The position numbers and the translations under genes were made by a program. The notes below the pieces were generated by a model. It did not search any database and was not told the origin of the DNA. It saw only the letters and a list, made by a program, of their open reading frames with translations. Positions 42,974 to 51,981 of a stretch of 64,000 nucleotides of DNA are shown piece after piece (position 1 is the first letter of the stretch; each line of letters starts with the position of its first letter). Where the stretch lies: the NCBI GenBank assembly GCA_016794505.1, contig JAEUJZ010000037.1, positions 186,001 to 250,000 on the forward strand, read 5' to 3'. This DNA is from Myxococcales bacterium. GTDB taxonomy: Bacteria > Myxococcota_A > Polyangia > Palsa-1104 > JAEUJZ01.

Positions 42974-44146
42974 CTACGGAACGTGGACGTTCAGCATCGA
43001 GTGGTTGCGGATCTTGCCGCGCGAATTCTGCTCGGCGGAATCATCGTTGTACTGGCTATAGCCGACGCTGCTTTCCCACTTCGACGATGCCCCACAAGCA
43101 CGGTCGGGCGTGCTCCATGAGCTGTCTGCCAGCTGCACTGAAAATGCAAACCGTTCTGGGCAGTTATCACGGATGTACTTGTAGTCGTCGTTCGCCAGGC
43201 TGCGATTTGAGTTCTCACCAGTCAGGCCACTCAGTCCGTTATTCATCCAGCGCGTCTTGCTGATGCAGTGAGCCCCGTCCTTTTCCCATTCTGCTTCAAA
43301 GTAATACCCCTGTGCGTCTCCGTTGGTCGGGCTGGTGGAAGGGGTATTCCCACCGCGCAGGTGATCGTAGATATCGATGCTCGTACCATCGAAGGTATGA
43401 GCAATACCATCCCCGCAGTAATCAGCGCGGACGAGACGAATGCAAGCCGCATGGTAATCCGTCAAGCGGCGGCGGCGGCTATTTCCGCCAAAGTCTTCCC
43501 ATTTCTTTTGGTTCTTGGGATATCCATATTCTTGGCACTTCTGGATCCCACCAAATCGGCAGCTAAACGTATACTGATTGGGATCTGCAGCAACTTCAGC
43601 GCCGCTATTGGTGTCGAAGCGCTGCGGCATCATCGTCGCCCAGATCTGCTGGCCATCCTTCGAGCCGCAGACCGACTGGCCGGCGTCCGGCCCATCCAGA
43701 TAGATGACGCGATACAGCTCCATGCCAGGCACAGTGGTCGAGTCATACCCGAGAACTTTCAGCCGCCCGATGCTCCCATCGGACATATATCCATCGAATT
43801 CCATGTTGACCAGGGCACTGCCGTTCCCGACGATGCCCGTATCAATCTCAACATACTCTAGGATGGGATGATCCTCTTCATCGTTCCCTTGAACGACGGT
43901 GCCATTGACAAATCGACCATTGACAAATCGACCATTGACAAATCGACCATTGACAAACCGGCCATTGACAAACCGGCCATTGACATAGCGGCCATTTGTG
44001 AACACGCCATTGTAAATATTTGTATATCGACGAAGAACATTCGTCTTCGTCGATTGAACCGATTCAACGTCAGATAGCGAACATCCCGACGTAGCACCTG
44101 CCAGTAGCAGTCCCGCAATTCCATACATCCAAGACTTGGCTCTCAT
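42974..44146 (-). CDS. ADYC-type lipoprotein with NGRFV pentapeptide repeats
   Basis: A 390-residue lipoprotein; the signal ends in GATSGC and AGGGGGGCGG precedes the ATG. Just inside the mature region is a run of pentapeptides, NGVFT, NGRYV, five NGRFV and NGTVV, which could form a short beta-solenoid. The C-terminal half contains RADYCGDGIAHTFDGTSIDIYD, the signature after which the ADYC domain is named, and about eight Cys that are likely paired. ADYC proteins are frequent in myxobacteria and their function is unknown. The gene is visibly less GC-rich than its neighbours, which may mark foreign origin. It lies 89 bp downstream of the kinase-FGE fusion. Confidence 0.8.
   Translation of the reverse strand: MRAKSWMYGIAGLLLAGATSGCSLSDVESVQSTKTNVLRRYTNIYNGVFTNGRYVNGRFVNGRFVNGRFVNGRFVNGRFVNGTVVQGNDEEDHPILEYVEIDTGIVGNGSALVNMEFDGYMSDGSIGRLKVLGYDSTTVPGMELYRVIYLDGPDAGQSVCGSKDGQQIWATMMPQRFDTNSGAEVAADPNQYTFSCRFGGIQKCQEYGYPKNQKKWEDFGGNSRRRRLTDYHAACIRLVRADYCGDGIAHTFDGTSIDIYDHLRGGNTPSTSPTNGDAQGYYFEAEWEKDGAHCISKTRWMNNGLSGLTGENSNRSLANDDYKYIRDNCPERFAFSVQLADSSWSTPDRACGASSKWESSVGYSQYNDDSAEQNSRGKIRNHSMLNVHVP
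43902..43991. repeat. 15-bp tandem repeat encoding NGRFV/NGRYV
   Basis: Six 15-bp units in a row, three identical CCATTGACAAATCGA, two CCATTGACAAACCGG and one CCATTGACATAGCGG (plus-strand sense), followed by more diverged units. Near-identity at DNA level, including synonymous positions, points to recent expansion by slippage or unequal exchange. Confidence 0.9.
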
Positions 44147-44235
44147 AGTCCGCCCCCCTGTTACTTGGGCATGTTCTATGCAAACACGGTGCCACTATGA
44201 CAGCGGTTTGCCTTGTCCACCTTGGACCACATCAG

Positions 44236-47200
44236 CTATGGCTTCTGGGTCTGTGGCGCGCCGACATCTGCGCAGATGCGAATGCCGGTATCGCCTTCGC
44301 GGTAGCTGGGATCTGAGACATTCCGGTTCTCGACACGTCCGGTCACGCGGTTGTAGACAAAGCTGCCCCCGCGAATGACTGGCCCCTCGTCGGCCAACGA
44401 AGATGTTGCCCATTCGTTGACGTTGCCCAGCAGATCGTGAACGCCGAACGGGCTTCGCCCATTTTCATGCGACCCAACCTCATCGGGGCCGGTCGACTCT
44501 GGCATGCGCCCGTACGTTTCGTCGACATTGGCATCGTCCGATTCGAAGTCGAGACCCATCGGGAAGTATCGCTCGTCCGCTCCTCGCGCCGCGCGTTCCC
44601 ATTCCCGTTCCGTGCAAGGCCGCGCGCCGGGCACATGGCCGTTTTCGGCGAGCCATGCCGCATAACTGGCCACCAGCTTGTAGCTGACCCCACCGACGGG
44701 CAGCCGCAGCCAGTTCTGTCGGCTGCGTTTCTGTCGGCCAGAATAGACCAACGACTCATCGGAGGCCGCAGTATGCGAGACCGTGCTGGGCTGAAACGTG
44801 AGCCGCCAGCGACCGTCGGTCAAAGGCGATAGCTCGACGGTGCCACTGCCGCCGCCACCACCGACCTTGGGCAGAGCCTCTGCCTGCTTGTCCTTGGGCA
44901 GCGTGCGCAGGTACTCGATGTACTCGCCATAGGTCGTCTCGTGGGTGCTGATGAAGTAGCCCGGCGACTGCACATGATGACCGGGGGCCGTGTTGAAGAA
45001 CAGCTTGCGCTGGGACTCCTGCCCATGCAGACCGAAGAAAAAGCGGCCGGGCGGGATATAGGTGAAGCCGGCTGGGATCTGCTTTTCCGAAAGCAGCGGG
45101 ACGGTGATGTCCAGCGCCTCGCCGCGACTCAACCAGACGGGATAGCGAACCTCGGGGTATCCGTCTTTCCGCAGCAAGATCACATACGAGCCAGGCTTGA
45201 TCTCTTGCTGAGCAAGCGGTGTCACGCCGAGTTCTTTTTCAGGCCCCAAGACCCGCCGACCCTTGGCGTCGTCTTCATAGCGAGCCAGAACCACCCGCGC
45301 CCCGACCGGTGTCGTGCGGACCTGAACCCGAGCCGGCGCGGCCAGGGCCGCCCGACGCGAGCCATCGGTGTCATAGATGCTCAGACGGTCTTCGATATCA
45401 GCCTTGCGAGCCAAGTCGACATCGCGATCGGCGATCACTGCGCGCTCATAGAGCGTGGCGGCCATTAGGTCGCGGACATCCTTGCGGCTGTTGTCGAGGC
45501 TGACGGCGCCTTCGAGGGACTGACCCGCCTTGGCATACAGGCGGTCGACTTCTTGCCCGATCTTGAGCGCCTTGGCCCAGATCTCTTCGCCTTCTTCGCG
45601 CTTTTTGTCGTCGAAGCGGGCGAAGGCTTGCTGGCGTAGCTGGGCAAGCTCTTGGTCCTTGGCCTGCGCTTGCTCGTACAGGCTCTTGCCTTGGTTCAGG
45701 CTGGCGACGATGCGGCGTTCTAGATCGCGGGCGGCCAGCAGACGAACGCTGCCGTACATCAGCGAGAGCGCGATCGGCACGGCGGCAAACGCGGCCCGGC
45801 GGATGCGACGGCTGCGCTCGGCGGCGCTGCGGCTGGCGGTTAGGAAGTCGCGCTCTTTCGGACCGATGTCGACTTCTTCCAGAAGCGCGATCTCGGCAAG
45901 CTGGCGAGCGCCCCACAGCGTGTCGCGGCTCTTGGCCAAGCGCAGCCACTCGGCCGTCGAGGCTTCCAAGCGCGTCTTGACGGCGCGGGCTTCGGCGTTT
46001 TCTTCCAGCCAGCGGCGCAGCGTGCCCCAGCCCTTGATCAGCGCCTCGTGCGCGACTTCATACGCGGCGCCATCGGGTGTATCGCGTGCGACGAGCAAGC
46101 GGCCACGCACCATGCCTTCGAGCGCTGCTTTGGCCGGTGCTCCTTCGCGCGTCAGCTCTTCTTCGATGCGACGGGCCCGCGTGCCTTCCAGCGTCACCAA
46201 GTTCATCAGGATGCGACGCGCGGCATAGCGCTGCTCGGCCTGCATGCGCGACAGCACATGGTCGGCGTGACGGGCCAGCGCGCCCTCGACGCCGCCGATC
46301 GACTGCAGCGCCTGGGCCGTAATCACGTCGCCGGACTTGACCTCCCACAGCTCGGCCAAGGCGAACTGCAGAAGCGGCAGGCCGCCATCGGCTTGCGCCG
46401 TGGTCTCGACGAGCGCCTTCAGCATTTCTTCGCTCTCGAACGAGACGCCCTTTTTGTGCGCCGGGCCGGTGATGACCTCGCGGATTTTTTCAGCCGACAG
46501 CGGTCGCAAGATGTACAGCGCGCGGTTGATCTCGTCGCCGATCCCAGGGACGGTGGCCAAGCGCGCCAGGAAGTCGCTGCGCACGGTCGACAGCACGCGG
46601 ACATTGGGCGCCCGCGTAATCAGCGCGGCCAGTGCCTCGCCGACGACCAAGGTCTCCTCGCGATCGCCGATGGTGATCAGCTCTTCGGTCTGATCGATGA
46701 ACAGCACCAGACCGCGCTTGTCGCCCAGCGTCTTGTAAAGCAGGCGCGGCAGGTTGGCGGGGTCTTGGCGCAGCTCGTCTTGCAGTTGTTTTTCGTCGAG
46801 GTTCAGCTCGCGCGACAGCACCAAGCACAGCGACTGCAGCGGCCGGCGACCGGGGATCAGCGTGATCTCTTTCCAGCTGCGCGAGCCCCCAAGCGCGCCT
46901 TCGGCGATCAGCGGCAGCACACCGGCTCGACACAGCGAGGACTTGCCGACGCCTGAGTCGGCAGCCACCACGATAAAGGCCTCGGTACGCAGGCGATCGA
47001 TCAGCGTGCCGATCTCGGCCTTGCGGCCAAAGAACAGCGATCGATGCTCGGCCTCGAAGGGCAGCAGGCCGCGATACGGATTGCCTTCGGGGATCTCTTC
47101 CTTCTTGCTGGTGTCGGCGATCTGTTCCAGCGCATCGCGCAGCTCTTCACCCGACGAGAAGCGCTCTTGCGGGTTGCGATGCAGGCAGCGCTCGATGGCC

Positions 47201-48363
47201 GCGGCGAAGCGTGGATCGACACTGGTGACCATCTTCGACAGCGAAGACGCCGACTGGTTGTTGGCGATGCGCCGCAGATCCGCCAGCGTCATCAGCGGGT
47301 CATAGTGAGGTGGCGAGCCGGTACACAGCTCATACAGAAGCGCGCCCATCGAATAGATGTCGGATCGACGCGAAGCCGGCTCGCCGTTTAGCACCTCGGG
47401 CGCCATGTAAAGCGGCGTGCCTTTGATGCCGCTTGAGGTTCGACGCGCCGGCTCGTGCTCTGCCAGGCCGGCATCCACCGCAGTCATCGGCACCATGCTC
47501 GCTGGCACCGCCGGTCGCTCGCCGGTATCGGCATCCTCCAGCGAAGCGCGCTCGGCCGGATCGCTGATCCCCGAGGGAGATGCCGGCGGCGTATCGGAGC
47601 TTGCCGAGACCGCAGGCTTGCTCGGCTTCTTCATGCTGGCTCGCGCCACGGCCGACAACGAGACGTGGATCTGCGCCGGCAGGCGGCTCTGCTTGTCCGC
47701 CACCGAGCTATCGACGGGGTCGGCGGTATCGGCCAGCTCGTTCGAGTCGGTCGGCAGGCCCGCCACCGCGATCTCTTCGCTTGAGATCGCTGACTTGATA
47801 TCCAAGGTCGGTGCCGTCACATGCAGGCGATTCGTCTCGGGCTGCTCGACGACATCGCGAATGCTGCTCTCGATGAACTTGGCCAAGCCAAAGTCGAGGA
47901 TCTTGACCTGGCCTTCGGTGGCCATGATGACGTTGCCCGGCTTGATGTCGCGATGCAGCACGCCGCGGCGATGGGCGGCCGCCAAGCCACGGGCCAGACC
48001 GATGCCTAGCTCCAGCGCGCGGGTCCACGGCATGGGCAGCTTGATGCGGTCCAAGTTCTGGCCGCGCACAAACTCCGAAATGATATAGGGGTGCCCGTCG
48101 ATCTCACCGACGCGATAGACCGAGACGACGTTGGGGTGCTGCAGGCGAGCTGCGGCTCGCGCTTCGTTGAGGAACTGCTCGCGCATCAGGACATCGGGAT
48201 TGATGGCGCTGATGAACTTGATGGCGACCGGGCGATCGAGCAGCGTGTCCTGCCCCAGATAGACCTCACCCATGCCACCGCGGCCTAGCTGCCAAAGGAT
48301 GCGGTACTCGTCGAACTGCTTGGGCGGGCTCCAGCTAGCGCTTGCTACCTTTTTGTTTGGCAT
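44236..48363 (-). CDS. Ser/Thr kinase - nSTAND NTPase - PEGA - FGE-like fusion
   Basis: A 1375-residue signalling protein. Kinase at about 20-415: glycine loop GRGGMGEVY, Lys49, HRD 137-139 and DFG 157-159. GTPLYMAPE is not reached until 315, so the activation segment has an insertion of about 130 residues rich in Ser, Ala and Pro. NPYRGLLPFEAEH (428-440) opens a novel-STAND NTPase with Walker A ADSGVGKSS and Walker B LVLFIDQTEE. A membrane helix near 880 is followed by coiled coil, a PEGA-like strand set (RVQVRTTPVGARVVL) and a C-terminal sulfatase-modifying-factor (FGE) fold (about 1130-1370) with REWERAARG and RGGSF. The two catalytic Cys of true FGE are absent at RGGSFVYNRV, so this end probably binds a ligand. 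N-terminus should be cytoplasmic, C-terminus periplasmic. Confidence 0.92.
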   Translation of the reverse strand: MPNKKVASASWSPPKQFDEYRILWQLGRGGMGEVYLGQDTLLDRPVAIKFISAINPDVLMREQFLNEARAAARLQHPNVVSVYRVGEIDGHPYIISEFVRGQNLDRIKLPMPWTRALELGIGLARGLAAAHRRGVLHRDIKPGNVIMATEGQVKILDFGLAKFIESSIRDVVEQPETNRLHVTAPTLDIKSAISSEEIAVAGLPTDSNELADTADPVDSSVADKQSRLPAQIHVSLSAVARASMKKPSKPAVSASSDTPPASPSGISDPAERASLEDADTGERPAVPASMVPMTAVDAGLAEHEPARRTSSGIKGTPLYMAPEVLNGEPASRRSDIYSMGALLYELCTGSPPHYDPLMTLADLRRIANNQSASSLSKMVTSVDPRFAAAIERCLHRNPQERFSSGEELRDALEQIADTSKKEEIPEGNPYRGLLPFEAEHRSLFFGRKAEIGTLIDRLRTEAFIVVAADSGVGKSSLCRAGVLPLIAEGALGGSRSWKEITLIPGRRPLQSLCLVLSRELNLDEKQLQDELRQDPANLPRLLYKTLGDKRGLVLFIDQTEELITIGDREETLVVGEALAALITRAPNVRVLSTVRSDFLARLATVPGIGDEINRALYILRPLSAEKIREVITGPAHKKGVSFESEEMLKALVETTAQADGGLPLLQFALAELWEVKSGDVITAQALQSIGGVEGALARHADHVLSRMQAEQRYAARRILMNLVTLEGTRARRIEEELTREGAPAKAALEGMVRGRLLVARDTPDGAAYEVAHEALIKGWGTLRRWLEENAEARAVKTRLEASTAEWLRLAKSRDTLWGARQLAEIALLEEVDIGPKERDFLTASRSAAERSRRIRRAAFAAVPIALSLMYGSVRLLAARDLERRIVASLNQGKSLYEQAQAKDQELAQLRQQAFARFDDKKREEGEEIWAKALKIGQEVDRLYAKAGQSLEGAVSLDNSRKDVRDLMAATLYERAVIADRDVDLARKADIEDRLSIYDTDGSRRAALAAPARVQVRTTPVGARVVLARYEDDAKGRRVLGPEKELGVTPLAQQEIKPGSYVILLRKDGYPEVRYPVWLSRGEALDITVPLLSEKQIPAGFTYIPPGRFFFGLHGQESQRKLFFNTAPGHHVQSPGYFISTHETTYGEYIEYLRTLPKDKQAEALPKVGGGGGSGTVELSPLTDGRWRLTFQPSTVSHTAASDESLVYSGRQKRSRQNWLRLPVGGVSYKLVASYAAWLAENGHVPGARPCTEREWERAARGADERYFPMGLDFESDDANVDETYGRMPESTGPDEVGSHENGRSPFGVHDLLGNVNEWATSSLADEGPVIRGGSFVYNRVTGRVENRNVSDPSYREGDTGIRICADVGAPQTQKP

Positions 48364-48625
48364 GCATGCGTCCGCGCGGTGACTCTGCGCTGTGGGTTAT
48401 CAAAGAAGACCACGGTGAAACGCCCCCGTTTTCAGCATCGCACGCGACTTTGGCGTGCGTCAATTGCGAGTCAGGGCGCGATCTTGGGCGCCCGTGCCGT
48501 GTCGCACCCGCGTCCACCAGCGCCCCCCTTGTTTCGATCCTGAGCAGCCCGCGGCGAGTCAAGACACCCCCCATGGCCCCGCATCCTTTTGCGTGCCGCG
48601 CTGAGCATGCCGCACGCCCGGATGA

Positions 48626-50176
48626 TCAGAACGATACGGGGAAGAACCCGTTGAAATAGAACTGCCAATAGCGACTGAACGTGAGAGCACCAAACAGATT
48701 CACAAGCACGCCCCATACCACACATAGACAAAACCCCCAGCCCAGTGGCTCGCGTCGCGTCAGCGCCAAGAGCACGAGCAGGGGCAGCGTGTAATCGAGA
48801 CTAAATCGGTACCCGAACTGCACGTATCCCGTGTTCTGGTAGAGCAGGCTGGCAAGCGCGATCGGGATGCAGGAAACCGCCAGAACCCAGACCAGCACGC
48901 GCCGGTTGTCGCTGGCCACCGCCCAAGAAGCAGACGCCGGAGTCGGGGCCGGCTGCGGCCACAGCAGAAACAGCCAAGCCGGCGTCGTACACCACAGCGC
49001 AAGCCCGTGATAGCTGATCTGCACGTACGGCGCGCTCGGCAAGAGCTTGGGCAGAAGGGTCAGAGCCGTCGCCAAGTTCCGCGAAAGATAGTGATAGTTG
49101 ACCAAGCCGAAGCGCTGGATGTTGTCGGCCTGCATCGTGGTGAGAAAGCTGTGGCCAAACTCCAGCGGCTTTCCGAAGCGCAGGATGTTGTGGACCATGC
49201 CAAAGGTGGCCAGCGCGCCGCTGCAGACAAGAAAGCTCAGCAGCGAAGTCCACAGCCCGGAACGTCGAGGCGCCGATGCCAGCGAGTCCCCAGCCTCCAT
49301 CGCCATAGGTCCCAGCGAGCGGGCCGCGAAGATCGCGCGCAGATCAGCAAGGCTGCGCGGATAGCGATCGTCGGGATGATGGCGACGCAAAAGCTCGAAC
49401 AAGAACAGCAAGCCCAGCGCCGCCATCTGCGGTCGCGTGAGGAACAGCGCACCGATGCACAGCCCCGCCAAGGCCGGTCGCAGCGGATGCAGAAGCGCGA
49501 CAAGATACAGCGCGCAGACCGCAAGCGAGACGACGTGCGCGGTGAACCAGACCTGGCCCAGCACCGAGCAAAAAAAGTACACCGAGCCAAACGCGAAGAG
49601 CACGGTCAGCCACAGGCTGGCCGAAAGCGAGAGCGGGGCGGAAGCTTCCGGGCTCAACGGATCACCTGAGTCCGACGACGCACGCAGCGGCACACGAGGA
49701 TGCAGGTGCTGCGGCAGCCGACGCAGTACCCAGAAAATCAGCGCAGGCGCGACGCCCGCCAAGAGCACGGTAAACAACACGTCATTCGTGCGGTGACCGA
49801 ACATCGCCACGAACGGCACCAGCAGCAGCGCGGGAAACGGCGGAAACGACACGTAGTACGCGCGGCTGCGCGCAGCGATCTCGCTGTCGGCAATCGCCCG
49901 CGTGCGGCCATCGAGCGTGCGAAAGCGGCCGGGGCTTGTGCGCAAAAACTGCCCCGCTAGCGTCGAGCCATCGCGCAGCGAAAGCGTCTCGACCTCGGCC
50001 CAGTCGTTCTGGTGCGGCGGCGTTCGCCCCAGGTCCAAGCGCCGCTTCAAAAAGCACTCGGCTTGATACACAAAGTGCGTGTCATTCGACGGACGCAGCA
50101 AGCGCTGGCCCGCCAGCACGGCATAGACGAAGACGCAGGCGGCATAGACCGCGAGCGCTAGTTTGCGATCGGACAT
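48626..50176 (-). CDS. Polytopic membrane protein, GT-C-glycosyltransferase-like
   Basis: A 516-residue protein with about ten membrane helices. The N-terminal NDTHFVYQAECFLKRR after TM1 sits where GT-C enzymes place their catalytic first loop, but the usual acidic motif is weak, and a polar loop of about 60 residues follows before TM2. The assignment rests on topology and on overlap with the GT39-type gene upstream (19 bp, different frame), so it is only tentative. It is the last gene of the four-gene minus-strand set. Confidence 0.72.
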   Translation of the reverse strand: MSDRKLALAVYAACVFVYAVLAGQRLLRPSNDTHFVYQAECFLKRRLDLGRTPPHQNDWAEVETLSLRDGSTLAGQFLRTSPGRFRTLDGRTRAIADSEIAARSRAYYVSFPPFPALLLVPFVAMFGHRTNDVLFTVLLAGVAPALIFWVLRRLPQHLHPRVPLRASSDSGDPLSPEASAPLSLSASLWLTVLFAFGSVYFFCSVLGQVWFTAHVVSLAVCALYLVALLHPLRPALAGLCIGALFLTRPQMAALGLLFLFELLRRHHPDDRYPRSLADLRAIFAARSLGPMAMEAGDSLASAPRRSGLWTSLLSFLVCSGALATFGMVHNILRFGKPLEFGHSFLTTMQADNIQRFGLVNYHYLSRNLATALTLLPKLLPSAPYVQISYHGLALWCTTPAWLFLLWPQPAPTPASASWAVASDNRRVLVWVLAVSCIPIALASLLYQNTGYVQFGYRFSLDYTLPLLVLLALTRREPLGWGFCLCVVWGVLVNLFGALTFSRYWQFYFNGFFPVSF

Positions 50177-51981
50177 GAGCTTGTTTCGTGAGCAGAAGAG
50201 AGGGCGACCCCCGGTCGTGCATACAGCGTCGCAACCGGCACGCCTTCATGCGTGACCACGGCCAAGGGTCGCGTGCTGGCAAACGCATCCCACAGCCAGT
50301 ACTCGTATTTGTTGAAGTGGCGCTCGTGCAAGACCAAGCCGGCATCGGATGCGCGCACGCCTGGCTCTTCCATGCCTGAGTCGCCGACGTCGCGCCGCAG
50401 CAGACCGTCCTTCATGCTCATCTGCAGCATCAGCCAGTTGGCGTCATGAAAATAGACCGATGCATTCGGCCGCAGGTCGCGGTTCAGCGTCGGAAACAGG
50501 CCGCGCACGGCATAGCCCCAGAAGTGACGATTCATTCCCAAGTCCGCGCCGCCCCGCGGGCCGCCCGCCACGACGTTGTAGTGCGTCAAGGCATAGGGAT
50601 GCGAGCGCGCGACCTCAAGGCTTGCCGGAATCAAGACCAGGCCGGCCAGAACGGAAGCCACCACACGCGGCGTCGCGGGCCAGGCGCGCTGGACCTGTGA
50701 GATCAGCGCCTGCAGTCCGGCTCCGGCCAGCAGCGCCAGAAACGGCACCGCAGGCAGCCAGTGTTTTTCGGCGCCAAAGATCGGCGTGCCCGGCCGCATG
50801 ATCACCGCCATCGGCCACAGGACCGAAAGCACGATGAGCGAAAGCGGAGCCAGCGCTGAGCGCTCGTGCGCACGGTCCGCCGTGGCCGCGTTCTCGGTCA
50901 TGACCCGACGCGCAAAGATCAAGCCCAGCCCAGCCAATAGCAGCGTCGTCAGCGGCACCGTAAACAGCGTCATCACCGGCACGTAATGCCAGGGATACGG
51001 CGGCCGGTTGTAGTTCACGCCCAGGTACTCGATGTTGTAGTGGACGTGGTGCAGATGAAAGCCGACATAGCTCGCAAAGCGCTGCACTGGAGCCGGCCAT
51101 AGATACGGCCAGCCCGCGACATACAGAAGCGGCGTGATCGTCGCTGCGCACAGCGCCCATGGAGGTACGAGCCACGCCATGAGGATCCGCAGACGCGCCC
51201 GGCCCTGCTGACTTCGCGCTTCGTTCCAGCGATGTCGCTGCGCCCACAGCCCATGCAAGAACAAGATCGGCGGCAAGAAGAACGTGTTGTGCTTCGTCAG
51301 CATCGCGGCGGCAAGCACAACGGAAAAGACGATGGCTCGACGAATCCGCGAGCGATCGTTCGCTGCCGCGATCGCCCACAGATAGCACAGCGTCGACAGA
51401 AAAATGCAGGCTGTAACTGGCGCATCGAAGCAGGAAAGCTGCGCGTGAAAAAACAGCCGCGGCTGCAAAAGCGTCAGCCCAGCCGCCGCCAAGCCGGCCA
51501 CGCGCGACAGGCACAGCGCGCCGAACAGATAGACGCCCGCCACCATCGCTCCACTCAGAATCTGTGTTGGCAAGCGCATGGCATCGCCCTGCGCAAGCAG
51601 GCCCAGCGTGCGATGTCGCTTCGCATAGTGCAGAGGATGCAGGCCCGCTTCGCGGTCACACGAACAGCGATGCAGAAGCCGCCAGGACACACCGAACAGC
51701 GTCTTCATCAGCGGCGGATGTTCGTTGTTGTAGCTGAGCCAGCGATCGATGACGCGCGGATCGGCAAAGGTCAGCGGCCGACCCGTGACCAGGCCACGCA
51801 GCGACTCTTCCAGATACGCAGCATGGTTCTCGGCCGCTTGAAAGTAATAGCCTTCATCGCGCGTAAAGCCCTGGCTGCGACTGCCTAGCTGCAAGGCCAG
51901 CGTGGCCACGATGCCAAGCAACAACGCGACCCAGCCATCGATACGAGCCAGCAAGCGCGGATTCGCGGGCACGCCATTCAT
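50158..51981 (-). CDS. GT39/ArnT-like membrane glycosyltransferase
   Basis: A 607-residue protein with about eleven membrane helices. After TM1 comes QGFTRDEGYYFQAAENH, the Asp-Glu motif of the first periplasmic loop that is catalytic in PMT/ArnT-type GT-C enzymes; NNEHPPLMKTLFG is the second family motif, and PWHYVPVMTLFTVP is a third typical segment. Such enzymes use polyprenyl-phosphate sugars to glycosylate proteins or lipids at the periplasmic face. The start overlaps the stop of the upstream gene by ATGA and its own end overlaps the next gene, so translation is probably coupled throughout. Acceptor is unknown. Confidence 0.87.
   Translation of the reverse strand: MNGVPANPRLLARIDGWVALLLGIVATLALQLGSRSQGFTRDEGYYFQAAENHAAYLEESLRGLVTGRPLTFADPRVIDRWLSYNNEHPPLMKTLFGVSWRLLHRCSCDREAGLHPLHYAKRHRTLGLLAQGDAMRLPTQILSGAMVAGVYLFGALCLSRVAGLAAAGLTLLQPRLFFHAQLSCFDAPVTACIFLSTLCYLWAIAAANDRSRIRRAIVFSVVLAAAMLTKHNTFFLPPILFLHGLWAQRHRWNEARSQQGRARLRILMAWLVPPWALCAATITPLLYVAGWPYLWPAPVQRFASYVGFHLHHVHYNIEYLGVNYNRPPYPWHYVPVMTLFTVPLTTLLLAGLGLIFARRVMTENAATADRAHERSALAPLSLIVLSVLWPMAVIMRPGTPIFGAEKHWLPAVPFLALLAGAGLQALISQVQRAWPATPRVVASVLAGLVLIPASLEVARSHPYALTHYNVVAGGPRGGADLGMNRHFWGYAVRGLFPTLNRDLRPNASVYFHDANWLMLQMSMKDGLLRRDVGDSGMEEPGVRASDAGLVLHERHFNKYEYWLWDAFASTRPLAVVTHEGVPVATLYARPGVALSSAHETSSCPIAN

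Noticed and set aside
43860..44010. Tandem repeats considered as a CRISPR array
   Set aside because: Units are contiguous with no spacers and keep the reading frame of the ADYC lipoprotein.
44236..48363. Kinase-nSTAND-FGE fusion considered as an anti-phage conflict system
   Set aside because: STAND-containing fusions occur in defence, but no defence neighbour, nuclease or toxin domain is present and the PEGA/FGE end lies beyond a membrane helix, which fits signalling better.
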